DNA of 64,000 nucleotides from positions 832,243 to 896,242 of the forward strand of contig NZ_RSEB01000003.1 in the NCBI RefSeq assembly GCF_003933745.1, read 5' to 3'. Source of the stretch: Glycomyces terrestris (GTDB lineage Bacteria; Actinomycetota; Actinomycetes; Mycobacteriales; Micromonosporaceae). Under the pieces are notes generated by a model. The model saw only the letters and a program-made list of their open reading frames with translations, was not told where the DNA came from and made no database searches. Below, one piece after another: positions 37,113 through 45,538 of this stretch (position 1 is its first letter; each line of letters starts with the position of its first letter). The position numbers were made by a program, and so were the translations under genes.

Positions 37113-38681
37113 CTAGTAGCCGAGGCCCGCCCAGAACTCGAGGCGGTGCACCTCGGCGAAGTCGGTGCGGCGCACGCCCGCGTCCGTGAAGGCGCGGGCC
37201 GAGCACTCGCCAGCGGTCCAGCGGCCGCGGCCGTCCGGGTCGCCGGTGCGCGCGAACGTCGTCCACGCCTTCGCCATCGCGTCGGCCACGGCCTCCTGCC
37301 GCGGCGTGCGGGGCTCGTAGAAGTCCGGCTCGAAGAGGTAGGCCACGTCGACCATGTGGTACGAGTCGACCGCCCACTCGGGGCGCGCGAAGGTCCCGAA
37401 CCAGGGCGTGTCCGTCGCCGCGAGCTCGTACACGAACGCGTCGGTGTGCTCGCCGAGCGCCGCGGCCGTCGCGGAGAGCGCGGTCGCCCAGTGCGCGTCG
37501 GTCTGCACCGCGGCCAGGGCCTTCGCCGGGTTCTCGTACTCGGCGACCGGGTACTCGGCGGCGACCGCGGCCGCGTCACCGCCGAAGGCCTCCAGGGCCG
37601 TGAGGTAGTCCGCCTCGGTGATCCGCTCGCCGGTGAGGACCTCCTGGCCGCCGGTCATGAGCTGCTCCTCGTCGCGGTTGATCCCGATGAGGACCGGCAC
37701 GTCGGCGACGTCCCCGGCCGCGATCGCGTCGGCCGTGGCGACCGGCATGACCGGGCCGCCCTCGACCGGCTGCACCTCGAACAGGCCGGCGACCGCGTCG
37801 TTCAAGGCCTCCGGTGCGAGGCCGCGCAGGCAGGACTCGACCGCGGCGAGGTCCTCCAGGCCCGGGCACAGCGTCTCGGCGACGGCGGTGTCCCGCGCCC
37901 GGCCCTCCTCGCGCGAGGGCGCCCAGTCGGAGGAGCACGGCGCGGACTGCACGATCGCCTTGTCGAACAGGCCCGCCGAGGTCGGGGAGGTCAGGTGGGC
38001 GCAGACGTCGTAGCCGCCGCCCGACTCGCCGAAGACCGTGACGTTCCCGTCGTCGCCGCCGAACGCCGCGGCGTTCGCGCGCACCCAGCGGAGCGCGGCC
38101 TGCTGGTCCTCCAGGCCGTAGTTCCCGGAGGTCGCCTCCCCGCCCTCGTCGAGCGCGGGGTTGGCCATGCTCCCGAACAGGCCCTGCCGGTAGTTGACGG
38201 TGACGACCACGGTGCGGCCCTCGGCGACCAGCTGCGACGGGTCGTACTGGCTCCCGGCGCCGTAGGAGTTCCCGCCGCCGTGGAACCAGACCATGACCGG
38301 CAGGTCGTCCGCGCCGGTGTCGGGCGCGTACACGTTCAGGTAGAGGCAGTCCTCCTCCTCACTCGGGGCGGCCGGCATGTTCGCGACGCCCTGCGAGCAG
38401 GCGGCGCCGAACTCGACGGCCTCGCGCACGCCGTCCCACGCGGCGGCGGGCTGCGGCGACGCCCAGCGGAGGTCGCCTTCGGGCGGGGCGGCGTAGGGGA
38501 CGCCGAGCCAGGAGCGGACCGCGCCGTCCGTGGCGCCTTGCAGCGCACCGAGGTCGGTCTCGACGAGGGTGGGGGCGGGCGCGGCGCTCGCGGTGCCGGC
38601 GCCGAACGCGACGGCGGCGGCGGCGAGGCCGGCCGCGGCGACGCCCGCGGCGATCGCCCTGGCGGTCTTGGGAAGTGGCAT
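37113..38681 (-). CDS. Secreted type B carboxylesterase
   Basis: A 522-residue alpha/beta hydrolase of the carboxylesterase type B (para-nitrobenzyl esterase-like) family. Signal peptide about 1-33, ending TASAAPAP. Marks: the early FLGIPYA-like SWLGVPYAAPPEG, EDCLYLNVYAP, the oxyanion loop WFHGGG, and the nucleophile elbow FGESGGG. The C-terminal His is in SYHMVDVAYLF. It would hydrolyse esters outside the cell. The ATG at 38681 starts the signal peptide; upstream in-frame codons belong to the promoter region. A TetR gene is divergent. Confidence 0.93.
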   Translation of the reverse strand: MPLPKTARAIAAGVAAAGLAAAAVAFGAGTASAAPAPTLVETDLGALQGATDGAVRSWLGVPYAAPPEGDLRWASPQPAAAWDGVREAVEFGAACSQGVANMPAAPSEEEDCLYLNVYAPDTGADDLPVMVWFHGGGNSYGAGSQYDPSQLVAEGRTVVVTVNYRQGLFGSMANPALDEGGEATSGNYGLEDQQAALRWVRANAAAFGGDDGNVTVFGESGGGYDVCAHLTSPTSAGLFDKAIVQSAPCSSDWAPSREEGRARDTAVAETLCPGLEDLAAVESCLRGLAPEALNDAVAGLFEVQPVEGGPVMPVATADAIAAGDVADVPVLIGINRDEEQLMTGGQEVLTGERITEADYLTALEAFGGDAAAVAAEYPVAEYENPAKALAAVQTDAHWATALSATAAALGEHTDAFVYELAATDTPWFGTFARPEWAVDSYHMVDVAYLFEPDFYEPRTPRQEAVADAMAKAWTTFARTGDPDGRGRWTAGECSARAFTDAGVRRTDFAEVHRLEFWAGLGY

Positions 38682-38745
38682 GGGGTGCTCGCTTTCGGTC
38701 TCCTGCGGAACGGGGTTCGTCCGCCGGGAAACCGTACCAAGGATT

Positions 38746-38811
38746 TGGGCAAACGCGCAATGCGATCGCCTCAGAATTCTGCGCAAGGCGTTCGTTCAAG
38801 GCGTATGCCCA
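38746..38811. promoter_or_regulatory. Inverted repeat in the esterase-TetR divergent region
   Basis: TGGGCAAACGC (38746-38756) and GCGTATGCCCA (38801-38811) match at 10 of 11 positions as an inverted repeat 44 bp apart. A perfect 10-bp palindrome, CAGAATTCTG (38772-38781), lies between. Likely TetR sites controlling both genes, possibly by looping. Confidence 0.5.
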
Positions 38812-38833
38812 GGCCACTGCTACGATGGCCCGC

Positions 38834-39409
38834 ATGGGGAACCGCGAATCACTCCTCGAGGGCGCCAAGCAGTGCCTGCTCGAGAAGGGCTACGACCGGA
38901 CGACCGTGCGCGACATCGCCACCGCGGCCGGCGTCAGCATGGCCGCGATCGGCTACCACTACGGCTCGCGCGAGGCGCTCCTCCAGGAGGCGCTGTTCAA
39001 GGCCCTCGAGGACTGGGACGCCGGGCTCCAGGCCCAGCTCTCGCGCCTCGACGAACCCAAGGGCCCCAAGCGGTTCGCGGCCGTCTGGCGCCTGCTGCAC
39101 GAGCACGTCGAGCAGAACCGCACCATGTGGATGGCGAGCTTCGAGCTGTTCATGCAGGCCCAGCGCTCGCCCGAGCTCGCCGCGCTCTACGCGCAGGGCC
39201 AGCCCGGCGCGACCGCGGCCATGGCCGCGCTCGCCACCGGCGAGATCGAGGAGACCATCGACGCCGAGACGATCCGCACCGTCGGTGCCGTCCAGCTCGC
39301 CCTCGTCTCGGGCGTGGTCATGCAGTGGATGTCCTACCCCGGGGACGCCCCCGGGCCCGACGAGATCGCGGCCGGCCTGCGCGGCCTGGTCGCCGTCCTC
39401 GACGCCTAG
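38834..39409 (+). CDS. TetR-family transcriptional regulator
   Basis: A 191-residue TetR protein. HTH: LLEGAKQCLLEKGYDRTTV and SMAAIGYHYGSREALLQEAL. The ligand domain is all-helical, with PGPDEIAAGL near the end. ATG at 38834 is preferred to 38825: TACGAT (38821-38826) ends 7 nt before it, giving a leaderless mRNA, and overlaps the upstream ATG. Divergent from the secreted esterase, its likely target. Its last 4 bases overlap the end of the convergent ECF S-component gene. Confidence 0.92.
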   Translation: MGNRESLLEGAKQCLLEKGYDRTTVRDIATAAGVSMAAIGYHYGSREALLQEALFKALEDWDAGLQAQLSRLDEPKGPKRFAAVWRLLHEHVEQNRTMWMASFELFMQAQRSPELAALYAQGQPGATAAMAALATGEIEETIDAETIRTVGAVQLALVSGVVMQWMSYPGDAPGPDEIAAGLRGLVAVLDA

Positions 39410-40188
39410 GACCAGTTCGCGCGGCGCGCGGCCCGGCGCAGGACCCGCAGCAGCAGCGGGCCGGTGAGCACGAGCAGGACCGCGGTGGTCGCCGCCCGGC
39501 CGACGTCCCAGCCCAGCGAGGTCGCGACCGAGTACGCGACCAGGCGCGGCAGGTTCTCGTCCAGGCCGCCGCCGGGCACGTACGCGAGGCCGCCCTGCGT
39601 GAGCGCGAACGGCCAGAACGACAGGTTCATCAAGAGCCCGTAGGCGAGCGACGCGACGACGCCGTACCCGGCGAGGAGCGCGACCTCCCCGGCCCGGCCC
39701 GCCCGCGTGTCCGGCGTGCGCGGCAGCAGGCCCGCGCCCAGGCCCACGAAGGCGGCCGCGAACATCTGGTACGGCATCCACGGCCCCACGCCGCCCGTGA
39801 GCAGCGCCGACGCGAACAGGCCCGTGCAGCCCAGCAGGAACCCGAAGCCCGCGCCGAACACCCTGCCCGCCAGCACGATCAGGAAGAACACCGTCTCCAC
39901 GCCGGCCGCGCCCGCCCCGAACGGCCGCACCGCCGCCACCACCGCCGACAGGACGCCGAGCATCGCCACCGCCCGCGCGTCCAGGCCCCCGGCGCTCAAC
40001 TGGACCACCACGGTGGCCGTCACCAGCGGCAGCAGCAGCGCGAACAGCCAAGGGCCCGAAGTGGTCTCGGTGAGCGCCCCGCCGGGGGCCGCGAGCAGCG
40101 GCCACGACATCGCGACCAGTCCGAACCCGGCGGCGAGGACGAGCGCGAGCGCCGCGCGGCGGCGCACGGCCGGGCGCGCCTCAGCCAT
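39406..40188 (-). CDS. ECF transporter substrate-binding (S) component, probable cobalamin type
   Basis: A 260-residue membrane protein with about six helices. It fits S components of the larger actinobacterial type called CbrT: PFGAGAAGVETVFFLIVLAG, GFGFLLGCTGLFASALLTGG and GPWMPYQMFAAAFVG with YVPGGGLDENL late in the chain. The S component binds the vitamin in the membrane and hands it to the ECF module. Its gene overlaps the ATPase gene by 8 bp. Cobalamin is inferred from the riboswitch at the head of the cluster, not from binding residues. Confidence 0.82.
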   Translation of the reverse strand: MAEARPAVRRRAALALVLAAGFGLVAMSWPLLAAPGGALTETTSGPWLFALLLPLVTATVVVQLSAGGLDARAVAMLGVLSAVVAAVRPFGAGAAGVETVFFLIVLAGRVFGAGFGFLLGCTGLFASALLTGGVGPWMPYQMFAAAFVGLGAGLLPRTPDTRAGRAGEVALLAGYGVVASLAYGLLMNLSFWPFALTQGGLAYVPGGGLDENLPRLVAYSVATSLGWDVGRAATTAVLLVLTGPLLLRVLRRAARRANWS

Positions 40189-41809
40189 CGCCGGACTCCA
40201 GCGCCGCCGCGACCTCGGCCACCGTCGACCAGCCCGGCAGGATCTTCTCGACCTGCGGCGCGAACATCGGCGAGGCGGCCGTGATCTGCCGCGCCGGGCC
40301 GTCCGCCACGACCTCCCCGTCCGACAGGACGATCACGCGCGAGGCGAACTCGGCGCAGAACTCGACGTCGTGCGTGGACACGACCACGCAGTGGCCCGCC
40401 CCGGCGAGCGCCTTCAGGCGGGCGGCGAGCGCGGCCTTGCCGGGGTAGTCGAGGCCGCGCGTCGGCTCGTCGAGCAGCAGCAGCGGCGGTGCGGCCGTGA
40501 GGGTCACGGCGAGCGCGAGGGCGAGCCGCTGCCCTTCGGAGAGGTCCCGCGGGTGGGCGCGCGGGTCGACGTCGTCCACGAGGTCGTCGAGGATCTTCGC
40601 GCAGGCGCCCTTCGGGGCGCGGCCGTCCTCGTCGGCGCCGGCGCACTCGGCGGCGACGGTCTCGGCGTACAGGAGGTCGCCGGCCTCGGCCGGGACGAGC
40701 CCGGCGAGGGTGCGCCGCTCCCCGGGGCGGCGCGCGGCCGGGTCGGCGCCGCCGACGGCGACCGCGCCGCCCGAGCGCCTCCCGGTGCCCTGGAGCGCCC
40801 ACAGGAGGCTCGACTTCCCGGAGCCGTTGCGGCCCATGAGGGCGATGCGCTCGCCGCGGGCGGCGACGAGGTCGATCCCGGCGACGGCGCGCACACCGGG
40901 GTAGTCGACGGTGACGCCGCGCGCTTCGAGGAGCGGCGGCCCGGCCTGCGGCGGCCGCGGATTGTCGGTGCCCGGAGCTACGGTTTCGGCACGCTCGGCG
41001 AGGCGTTCGCGGAGCGGGGCCGCGTGGCGGCGGGCCTCGCGGATCGTCACGGGCGGGCCGGGCCAGCCGGCGAGCCGTCCGAGCCCCACCACCGGGGGCG
41101 CGACCGGCGATCGGGCGAGGATCTCGCCGAGTGGACCGGCGGTGACCTTGCCGTCGTTGAGAAGGAGGGCGGAATCTGCGTATTGGACGACGCGTTCGAG
41201 CCGGTGCTCCGCGAGGAGGACGGTGATCCCGAGGTCGTGCACGAGCCGGTGCAGGGCCGAGAGGACCTCGTCGGCCGCGGTCGGGTCGAGCGCCGAGGTC
41301 GGCTCGTCGAGGACGAGCGCGGTCGGCCCGGCGACGAGGGCCGCGCCGATCGCGACCCGCTGCCGCTGCCCTGAGGACAGCTGCGCGAGGGCCCGGCCGC
41401 GCACGTCGGCGAGGCCGAGGAGGTCCACGATCTCGGTGACGCGCTTGCGCATCGCCGCGGGAGCGACTCCGAGCTGCTCGGCGGTGTATGCGAGTTCGAG
41501 CTCGACCTCGTCGGTCACGAACCCGGCGAGCGGGTCCTGGCCGACGTAACCGACGACCTCGGCGAGGTCGGCGGGGGTCGCGCCGCGCACGTCGCGGCCG
41601 GCGACGGTGATGCGCCCGCGCATGTCGCCGCCGGTGAAGCGGGGCACGAGCCCGTTGACGGCCTTGAGGAGCGTCGACTTGCCCGCGCCCGTGGGGCCGA
41701 CGAGGAGGCAGAACTCGCCTTCGGGGAGCGCGAAGGTCACGTCGTCGAGGACGGGTGCGCCCTCGTAGGCGAAGGTGACGTGCTCGAACGCGATGGCGTC
41801 GCTGATCAT
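40181..41809 (-). CDS. ECF transporter ATPase, two ABC domains fused
   Basis: A 542-residue protein holding both ATPase halves of an ECF module. Domain 1 (about 5-235): Walker A GPTGAGKSTLL, signature LSSGQRQRVAIG, Walker B ALVLDEPTSALD. Domain 2 (about 290-525): GRNGSGKSSLL, LSEGQRLALALA, LLLLDEPTRGLD. A Pro/Arg-rich linker of about 50 residues joins them. Both catalytic Glu residues are present, so both sites should hydrolyse ATP. It drives uptake with the T and S proteins encoded on either side. Confidence 0.95.
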   Translation of the reverse strand: MISDAIAFEHVTFAYEGAPVLDDVTFALPEGEFCLLVGPTGAGKSTLLKAVNGLVPRFTGGDMRGRITVAGRDVRGATPADLAEVVGYVGQDPLAGFVTDEVELELAYTAEQLGVAPAAMRKRVTEIVDLLGLADVRGRALAQLSSGQRQRVAIGAALVAGPTALVLDEPTSALDPTAADEVLSALHRLVHDLGITVLLAEHRLERVVQYADSALLLNDGKVTAGPLGEILARSPVAPPVVGLGRLAGWPGPPVTIREARRHAAPLRERLAERAETVAPGTDNPRPPQAGPPLLEARGVTVDYPGVRAVAGIDLVAARGERIALMGRNGSGKSSLLWALQGTGRRSGGAVAVGGADPAARRPGERRTLAGLVPAEAGDLLYAETVAAECAGADEDGRAPKGACAKILDDLVDDVDPRAHPRDLSEGQRLALALAVTLTAAPPLLLLDEPTRGLDYPGKAALAARLKALAGAGHCVVVSTHDVEFCAEFASRVIVLSDGEVVADGPARQITAASPMFAPQVEKILPGWSTVAEVAAALESGDG

Positions 41810-41843
41810 CGGGTGCCCTCCCTTGCCGTGGTGTCGCTGCTGG

Positions 41844-43133
41844 TCATCGAGGCCCCTCCGGCGGGGCGTCCCCGTGCGGCGCAGCGCGGCCGCCCCGGGG
41901 CGGCGCGGGATGCCGGGTCGGCGGGGCGGCGCCGTCCGCTCGCGGGGTGCTGCGCGATCGCGTCGTGCCGTGCTCCTGCGGTGGCGTCGGTTCCGGGTGC
42001 GCGGGCGGCGCGGTGCCGTTCCGGTCTGCGGTGCCGCCCGGCGCCGAGGGGACGAGGACCGCGGGCGCGGCGGCGGCGAGGACGCCGGCCGCGGCGGTCA
42101 GCGGGAGCGGCGGCGCGTGGAGCGGCGAGGTCGCGGGCCACAGCGCCGCGGGTTCGAGCGCGAGGGCGGCGGCGGTGCCGGCGACCGCGGCCGCGCCGGA
42201 GGCGACGACGGCCCAGTCCTTGGGCCCGAACCGGTCCGGCCGGTACCTGGTGTGCGGGACCCGCTTGGACGCGTAGGCGATGCCGAAGACCGCGGCGGCG
42301 GCGCCGGCCGCGAGCACCGCCCACGCGAGCGGCGCGGGCGTGGTGGTGCCGAGGAGCGCGTACGCGCCCGCGCAGAGGCCGAACAGGCCGATCAGGAGTG
42401 CGGTACCGGTGGCGCGGCGGTCCCGCGCCGGGACGCCCGCGGCACGCCCGTACCCGCGCGAGGCCATGGCGGCCGCGAGGTGCAGGGACCGGTCGAGCGC
42501 GTCGTGCAGGACGGGCGCGACGACGGTGCGCATGAGGTTCGCGGGGCTGCGGCTCGTGTTGCCGCGCAGCGCCCTCGCCCGCCGCACCCGGCCGACGCCC
42601 GCGACGAGCTGGGGCGCCACGGACAGGGCGACGACGACCGCGACGCTCACCTCGTACAGCGCGGCCGGCACGGAGCGCAGGAGCCGGCGCGGGCTCGCGA
42701 GCGCGTTCGCCGCGCCCACGCACACCAGGAGCGTCGCCAGCCGCATCCCGTCGTAGAGGGCCGCGAGGGCGCCTTCGGCGGTGACGTTCCCGCCGAGCCT
42801 GAACCCGGCGGCCCACTCCGGGAGTGTCACGGACGGGAGCGTGAACAGGACGGTGGGCCCGTCCGAGCCGCCGAAGACGACGTAGAACGCCATGCGAACC
42901 GCGACCGCGCTCAATCCGATGTAGAGGAACACCCGGTACGCGCCCGACCAGGGCTCGTCGCCGCGGCAGAACGCCACCACGAGCCCGGCGACGGCCGCGA
43001 TGAGCAGCAGCAGCCACGGGTTCGCGGTCCGCCCGGCGGCGGTCGCGAGGAGCAGCGCCCAGCCCCACCACGCCACGGGGTGGGCGGTGCGGCGGCGCAG
43101 CGGGCGGACGACGGTCGCGGCCGGCACGGTCAC
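41844..43133 (-). CDS. ECF transporter transmembrane (T) component with long disordered tail
   Basis: A 429-residue T component. Five to eight helices run to about residue 375. The two coupling motifs that contact the ATPases are visible: RRARALRGN and MASRGYG. After about 375 comes a Pro/His/Arg-rich tail of about 55 residues, unusual for the family. The GTG start overlaps the stop of the DUF4430-like gene (GTGA at 43133-43130), so vitamin-binding surface protein and transporter are translationally coupled. Confidence 0.9.
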   Translation of the reverse strand: MTVPAATVVRPLRRRTAHPVAWWGWALLLATAAGRTANPWLLLLIAAVAGLVVAFCRGDEPWSGAYRVFLYIGLSAVAVRMAFYVVFGGSDGPTVLFTLPSVTLPEWAAGFRLGGNVTAEGALAALYDGMRLATLLVCVGAANALASPRRLLRSVPAALYEVSVAVVVALSVAPQLVAGVGRVRRARALRGNTSRSPANLMRTVVAPVLHDALDRSLHLAAAMASRGYGRAAGVPARDRRATGTALLIGLFGLCAGAYALLGTTTPAPLAWAVLAAGAAAAVFGIAYASKRVPHTRYRPDRFGPKDWAVVASGAAAVAGTAAALALEPAALWPATSPLHAPPLPLTAAAGVLAAAAPAVLVPSAPGGTADRNGTAPPAHPEPTPPQEHGTTRSRSTPRADGAAPPTRHPAPPRGGRAAPHGDAPPEGPR

Positions 43134-43759
43134 GCGCGCCGGTCGCGTCGGAGCCGCCACGCCGCGAGCCCGCCGATGACGGCGAGCGCCGCGACGGCGA
43201 CGATCCACGTGTACTCGAACCGGCCACCGGACTCCTCCTCGGGAGCGGCGGGCGCGACGGCGTCGATCGGCGCGACCGCGGGCGGCTCGGAGCCGTCCCC
43301 GAACACCCAGCCCTCGATGTCGCCCGGGTCGGGCGAGGCGTCGGCGCCGCCCACGATCGAGTAGGTCCACTCCTCGTCGCCGGCGTTCGCGTGCCAGTAG
43401 GACCAGTACGCGTCGGCGGGGGGCGAGGCGCCGCAGTCGGTCTCGGGCAGCTCGTCGATGCGGCACACCATGCCGCGGATCGACGCCACCTCCGTCACCG
43501 AGAACCCGGCCTGCACCAGGGCGTCGAGCCCGTCGGCCGGCCCGGCCGCACACCCGGTCTCCGGCTCGGTCCCGAGCGCTCCGAAGTCGACCACCACGGT
43601 CACCCCGGTGCACGGATTCTGCGCGGCCGCAGGCGAACCCGCGGCGAGAATCGCGCCAGCCACCCCGAGCGCCACGGCCACAACGCCGGCCAGCACCCGT
43701 TGAAGCGGGGTGCGTCCCCCGAGGGCGTGCGTGTCGCGTTCCCGGGCCCCCGATACCAA
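43130..43759 (-). CDS. Secreted, membrane-anchored DUF4430-like protein (transcobalamin C-terminal domain-like)
   Basis: A 209-residue protein. The N-terminus has a signal sequence (about 18-46, ending GSPAAAQN). The central domain (about 50-150) has four Cys (likely two disulfides), GMVCRIDELP, AYWSYWHANAGDEEWTYS and PGDIEGWVFG. This Tyr/Trp-rich pattern resembles DUF4430, the domain like the cobalamin-covering C-terminal domain of transcobalamin. A Pro/Glu linker and one C-terminal helix (183-202) with RRDRRA anchor it. Start: TTG at 43759, five bases after GGAGGG; the frame stays open upstream. Coupled to the T component. Binding of B12 is inferred. Confidence 0.75.
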   Translation of the reverse strand: MVSGARERDTHALGGRTPLQRVLAGVVAVALGVAGAILAAGSPAAAQNPCTGVTVVVDFGALGTEPETGCAAGPADGLDALVQAGFSVTEVASIRGMVCRIDELPETDCGASPPADAYWSYWHANAGDEEWTYSIVGGADASPDPGDIEGWVFGDGSEPPAVAPIDAVAPAAPEEESGGRFEYTWIVAVAALAVIGGLAAWRLRRDRRA

Positions 43760-43859
43760 GGGTCCCTCCGGGGTGTGACGTTCTGGCCCGGTGTTGGCCC
43801 CCGAGGTCGGGTGTGTCCGATCGCGGCGCCCCCGGAACCAAGGGTGCCGCGAGGGTGCG

Positions 43860-43910
43860 ACAGCGCGCAGGCAGCGCCCGCCGGTCCGGCGGGCGCTGCC
43901 TGCGCGCTGT
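43860..43910 (-). terminator. 25-bp perfect hairpin inside the cobalamin cluster
   Basis: A perfect 25-bp stem (43860-43884 with 43886-43910), the longest in the window, 22 bp after the toroid gene stop. No T-tract follows on the minus strand. It probably stops or attenuates transcription, or protects the upstream mRNA, so that surface protein and transporter are made in different amounts. Confidence 0.7.
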
Positions 43911-43932
43911 TCGTTCTGGGGCACGGCCGGGA

Positions 43933-45201
43933 CTACTTGTCCTTGCCTTTGTCGGCCTGCGGCTCGTCCGCAGTGGACTCGCCGCCCGCGGCCGGCGTCT
44001 CGGGCGCGTCGGCGACCGGGGCCGCCTCCGCGGAGCCGTTCGCGTCAGCGCCGCTGCGGCGGGCGCGGAGGGCGAACGCGAGGATCAGGGCGCCGATGAC
44101 GACGACCGCGGCCACGATCGCCCACGGCAGCCACGAGGTCGAACCCGACCCGTCCTCACCGGCGGCGGTGGCGTCGTCGTCCGCGACGGCGGACTCGCAC
44201 GGGTTCGCCGCCACCCCGGGCTCGGCGCCCGAGCCGTCGAGCGTCGCCAGGTCCTGGCCCGCGACCGGCACGATCGCCTGGGCGGTCGCCAGCAGGCGCG
44301 TCGCCTCGCCGAACTCCGGGTCCTCCGGGTCCGTGTACATGAACGCGCCCGGCGCCGCGCCCGCGCAGTCGAACTGGAGCGTCAGCAGGAACGCCACGGC
44401 CCGCTCGGCCGCCTCCGTGCGGTCCGCCGCGAGCAGGGCCTGCGCGGCCATCGCCGTCGAGTTCGCGTTCGCGCCGAAGCCGCCGTCGAACCCGCCGTCC
44501 TCGGTCTGCGCCGACTCCAGCCACGCCACCGCCGACTCCAGGGTCGCCGCGGCCGGCTCCCCGAGCGTCACCAGCGCCGAGACCGCGAGACCGGTCGTGT
44601 CCGGGTCGGAGACGCAGTCGTCGCCGCCGTCGACGTCCGCGTAGTTGAACCCGCCGTCGGGGCACTGCACCGCCGCGAACCCGGCCGCGGCCGTCTCGCC
44701 CGCGGGCGTGTCCGTGCGCGAGAGGCCGAGCACCGCCCACGCCGTGGACCCGGCGGTCCCGTCCCCGTAGGTGCCGTTCGCGGTCTGCGCCGCAGCGACC
44801 TCCTCGGCGAGGCGGATGCCGCCGAAGCCCGTCGGGTCGCCCCCGGCGGTCGCGACCGTGTACATGACCTTCCCGGCCGAGCCGGCGTTGAACCCGGCAG
44901 CGCCGTCGGCCGCGGTGTTCACGTACGGGTCGAGGACGGCCGGGTCGTTCAGCCAGCCCAGGGTCGTCTCGACCTGGTCGCCGCCGACGCCGGCGGCGAG
45001 GAGCGCGAGGACCGCGTCCAGGGACGTCGACGGGTCCTGGTTCCAGGCGGTCCCGTCGGACTGCGCGACCAGCCAGGAGGAGGCCGCCGCCGCGGGCTCG
45101 GCGAACGGCTCGGACGACTGGGCGTGGGCGGGCGAGGCCACGGTGAGCAGGGTGACGGGCAGGGCCGCTGCGGTGAGCAGGCGGCCGGCAAGGTGGCGCA
45201 T
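43933..45201 (-). CDS. Secreted, membrane-anchored alpha/alpha-toroid protein (transcobalamin N-terminal domain-like)
   Basis: A 422-residue protein: signal peptide 1-27 (ending PAHAQ), an all-helical repeat domain (about 35-300), one transmembrane helix (357-378) and an acidic Pro/Ala cytoplasmic tail. The repeats carry the toroid motif of prenyltransferase/squalene-cyclase folds: QTANGTYGDGTAGSTAWAVL, CPDGGFNYADV, QTEDGGFDGGFGANANSTAM. Intrinsic factor and transcobalamin have this fold as their first domain. First gene after the cobalamin riboswitch. The ATG at 45201 follows AAAGG. Cyclase activity is unlikely given export; B12 binding is inferred from context. Confidence 0.8.
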   Translation of the reverse strand: MRHLAGRLLTAAALPVTLLTVASPAHAQSSEPFAEPAAAASSWLVAQSDGTAWNQDPSTSLDAVLALLAAGVGGDQVETTLGWLNDPAVLDPYVNTAADGAAGFNAGSAGKVMYTVATAGGDPTGFGGIRLAEEVAAAQTANGTYGDGTAGSTAWAVLGLSRTDTPAGETAAAGFAAVQCPDGGFNYADVDGGDDCVSDPDTTGLAVSALVTLGEPAAATLESAVAWLESAQTEDGGFDGGFGANANSTAMAAQALLAADRTEAAERAVAFLLTLQFDCAGAAPGAFMYTDPEDPEFGEATRLLATAQAIVPVAGQDLATLDGSGAEPGVAANPCESAVADDDATAAGEDGSGSTSWLPWAIVAAVVVIGALILAFALRARRSGADANGSAEAAPVADAPETPAAGGESTADEPQADKGKDK

Positions 45202-45256
45202 TGCCTGACCTTTCCTTGAGCGAGTTGGGTCTTCGGGCAGGCGGCGGCGCCGCAAG

Positions 45257-45278
45257 CGCCTGTAGACCACGACAGGCG
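45257..45278 (-). promoter_or_regulatory. Hairpin in the riboswitch expression platform
   Basis: CGCCTG (45257-45262) and CAGGCG (45273-45278) can pair across a 10-nt loop between the riboswitch and the start codon. It is a candidate for the switching helix. Confidence 0.4.
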
Positions 45279-45295
45279 TTGACATTTCCGGGGCG

Positions 45296-45450
45296 CGGCG
45301 GGCATTCGGGCTCACGCGGGTGGACCGGGATCGATCGAGAAGGGTCCCCGGTTGTCGTCCAAGACGACCGCGACTACCGTTGCGGGTCAGCGCCGGCCTT
45401 TCACCGGACTTCCCCCGCCTGGCGCCTGTTCAGTTTGGGCCCCATTCTCG
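45296..45450 (-). ncRNA. Cobalamin riboswitch
   Basis: Read on the minus strand, the core at 45415-45374 runs GGGGAAGTCCGGTGAAAGG, then CCGGCGCTGACCCGCAACGG, then TAG. This fits the cobalamin aptamer consensus GGGAA-GGTG-AA-CC-CTG-CCCGCAACTGT. Farther down, GAGCCCGAATGCCCGCC (near 45313-45297) fits the conserved 3' segment ending in the ACCUGCC-like box. Outer limits are approximate. The start codon of the toroid gene is about 95 nt downstream. When cobalamin is plentiful the switch would lower expression of this gene and perhaps the whole cluster. Confidence 0.85.
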
Positions 45451-45538
45451 CCGGTGCCCGCGAGCAGTGTCAAGCCGAGCGGCTCCGCAGTGCGACCGTT
45501 CACTCGCGCCTCGTGAGTCAACTCCCGCCTTCCGGTTG

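Noticed and set aside
40181..43133. Interpretation of the ECF genes as a cobalt transporter (CbiMNOQ)
   Set aside because: No CbiM/CbiN-like protein is present; the double ATPase, large S component and surface proteins fit vitamin uptake better.
43933..45201. Toroid protein as a squalene-hopene cyclase or prenyltransferase
   Set aside because: It is much shorter than cyclases, lacks the DxDD catalytic motif, and has a signal peptide and C-terminal anchor.
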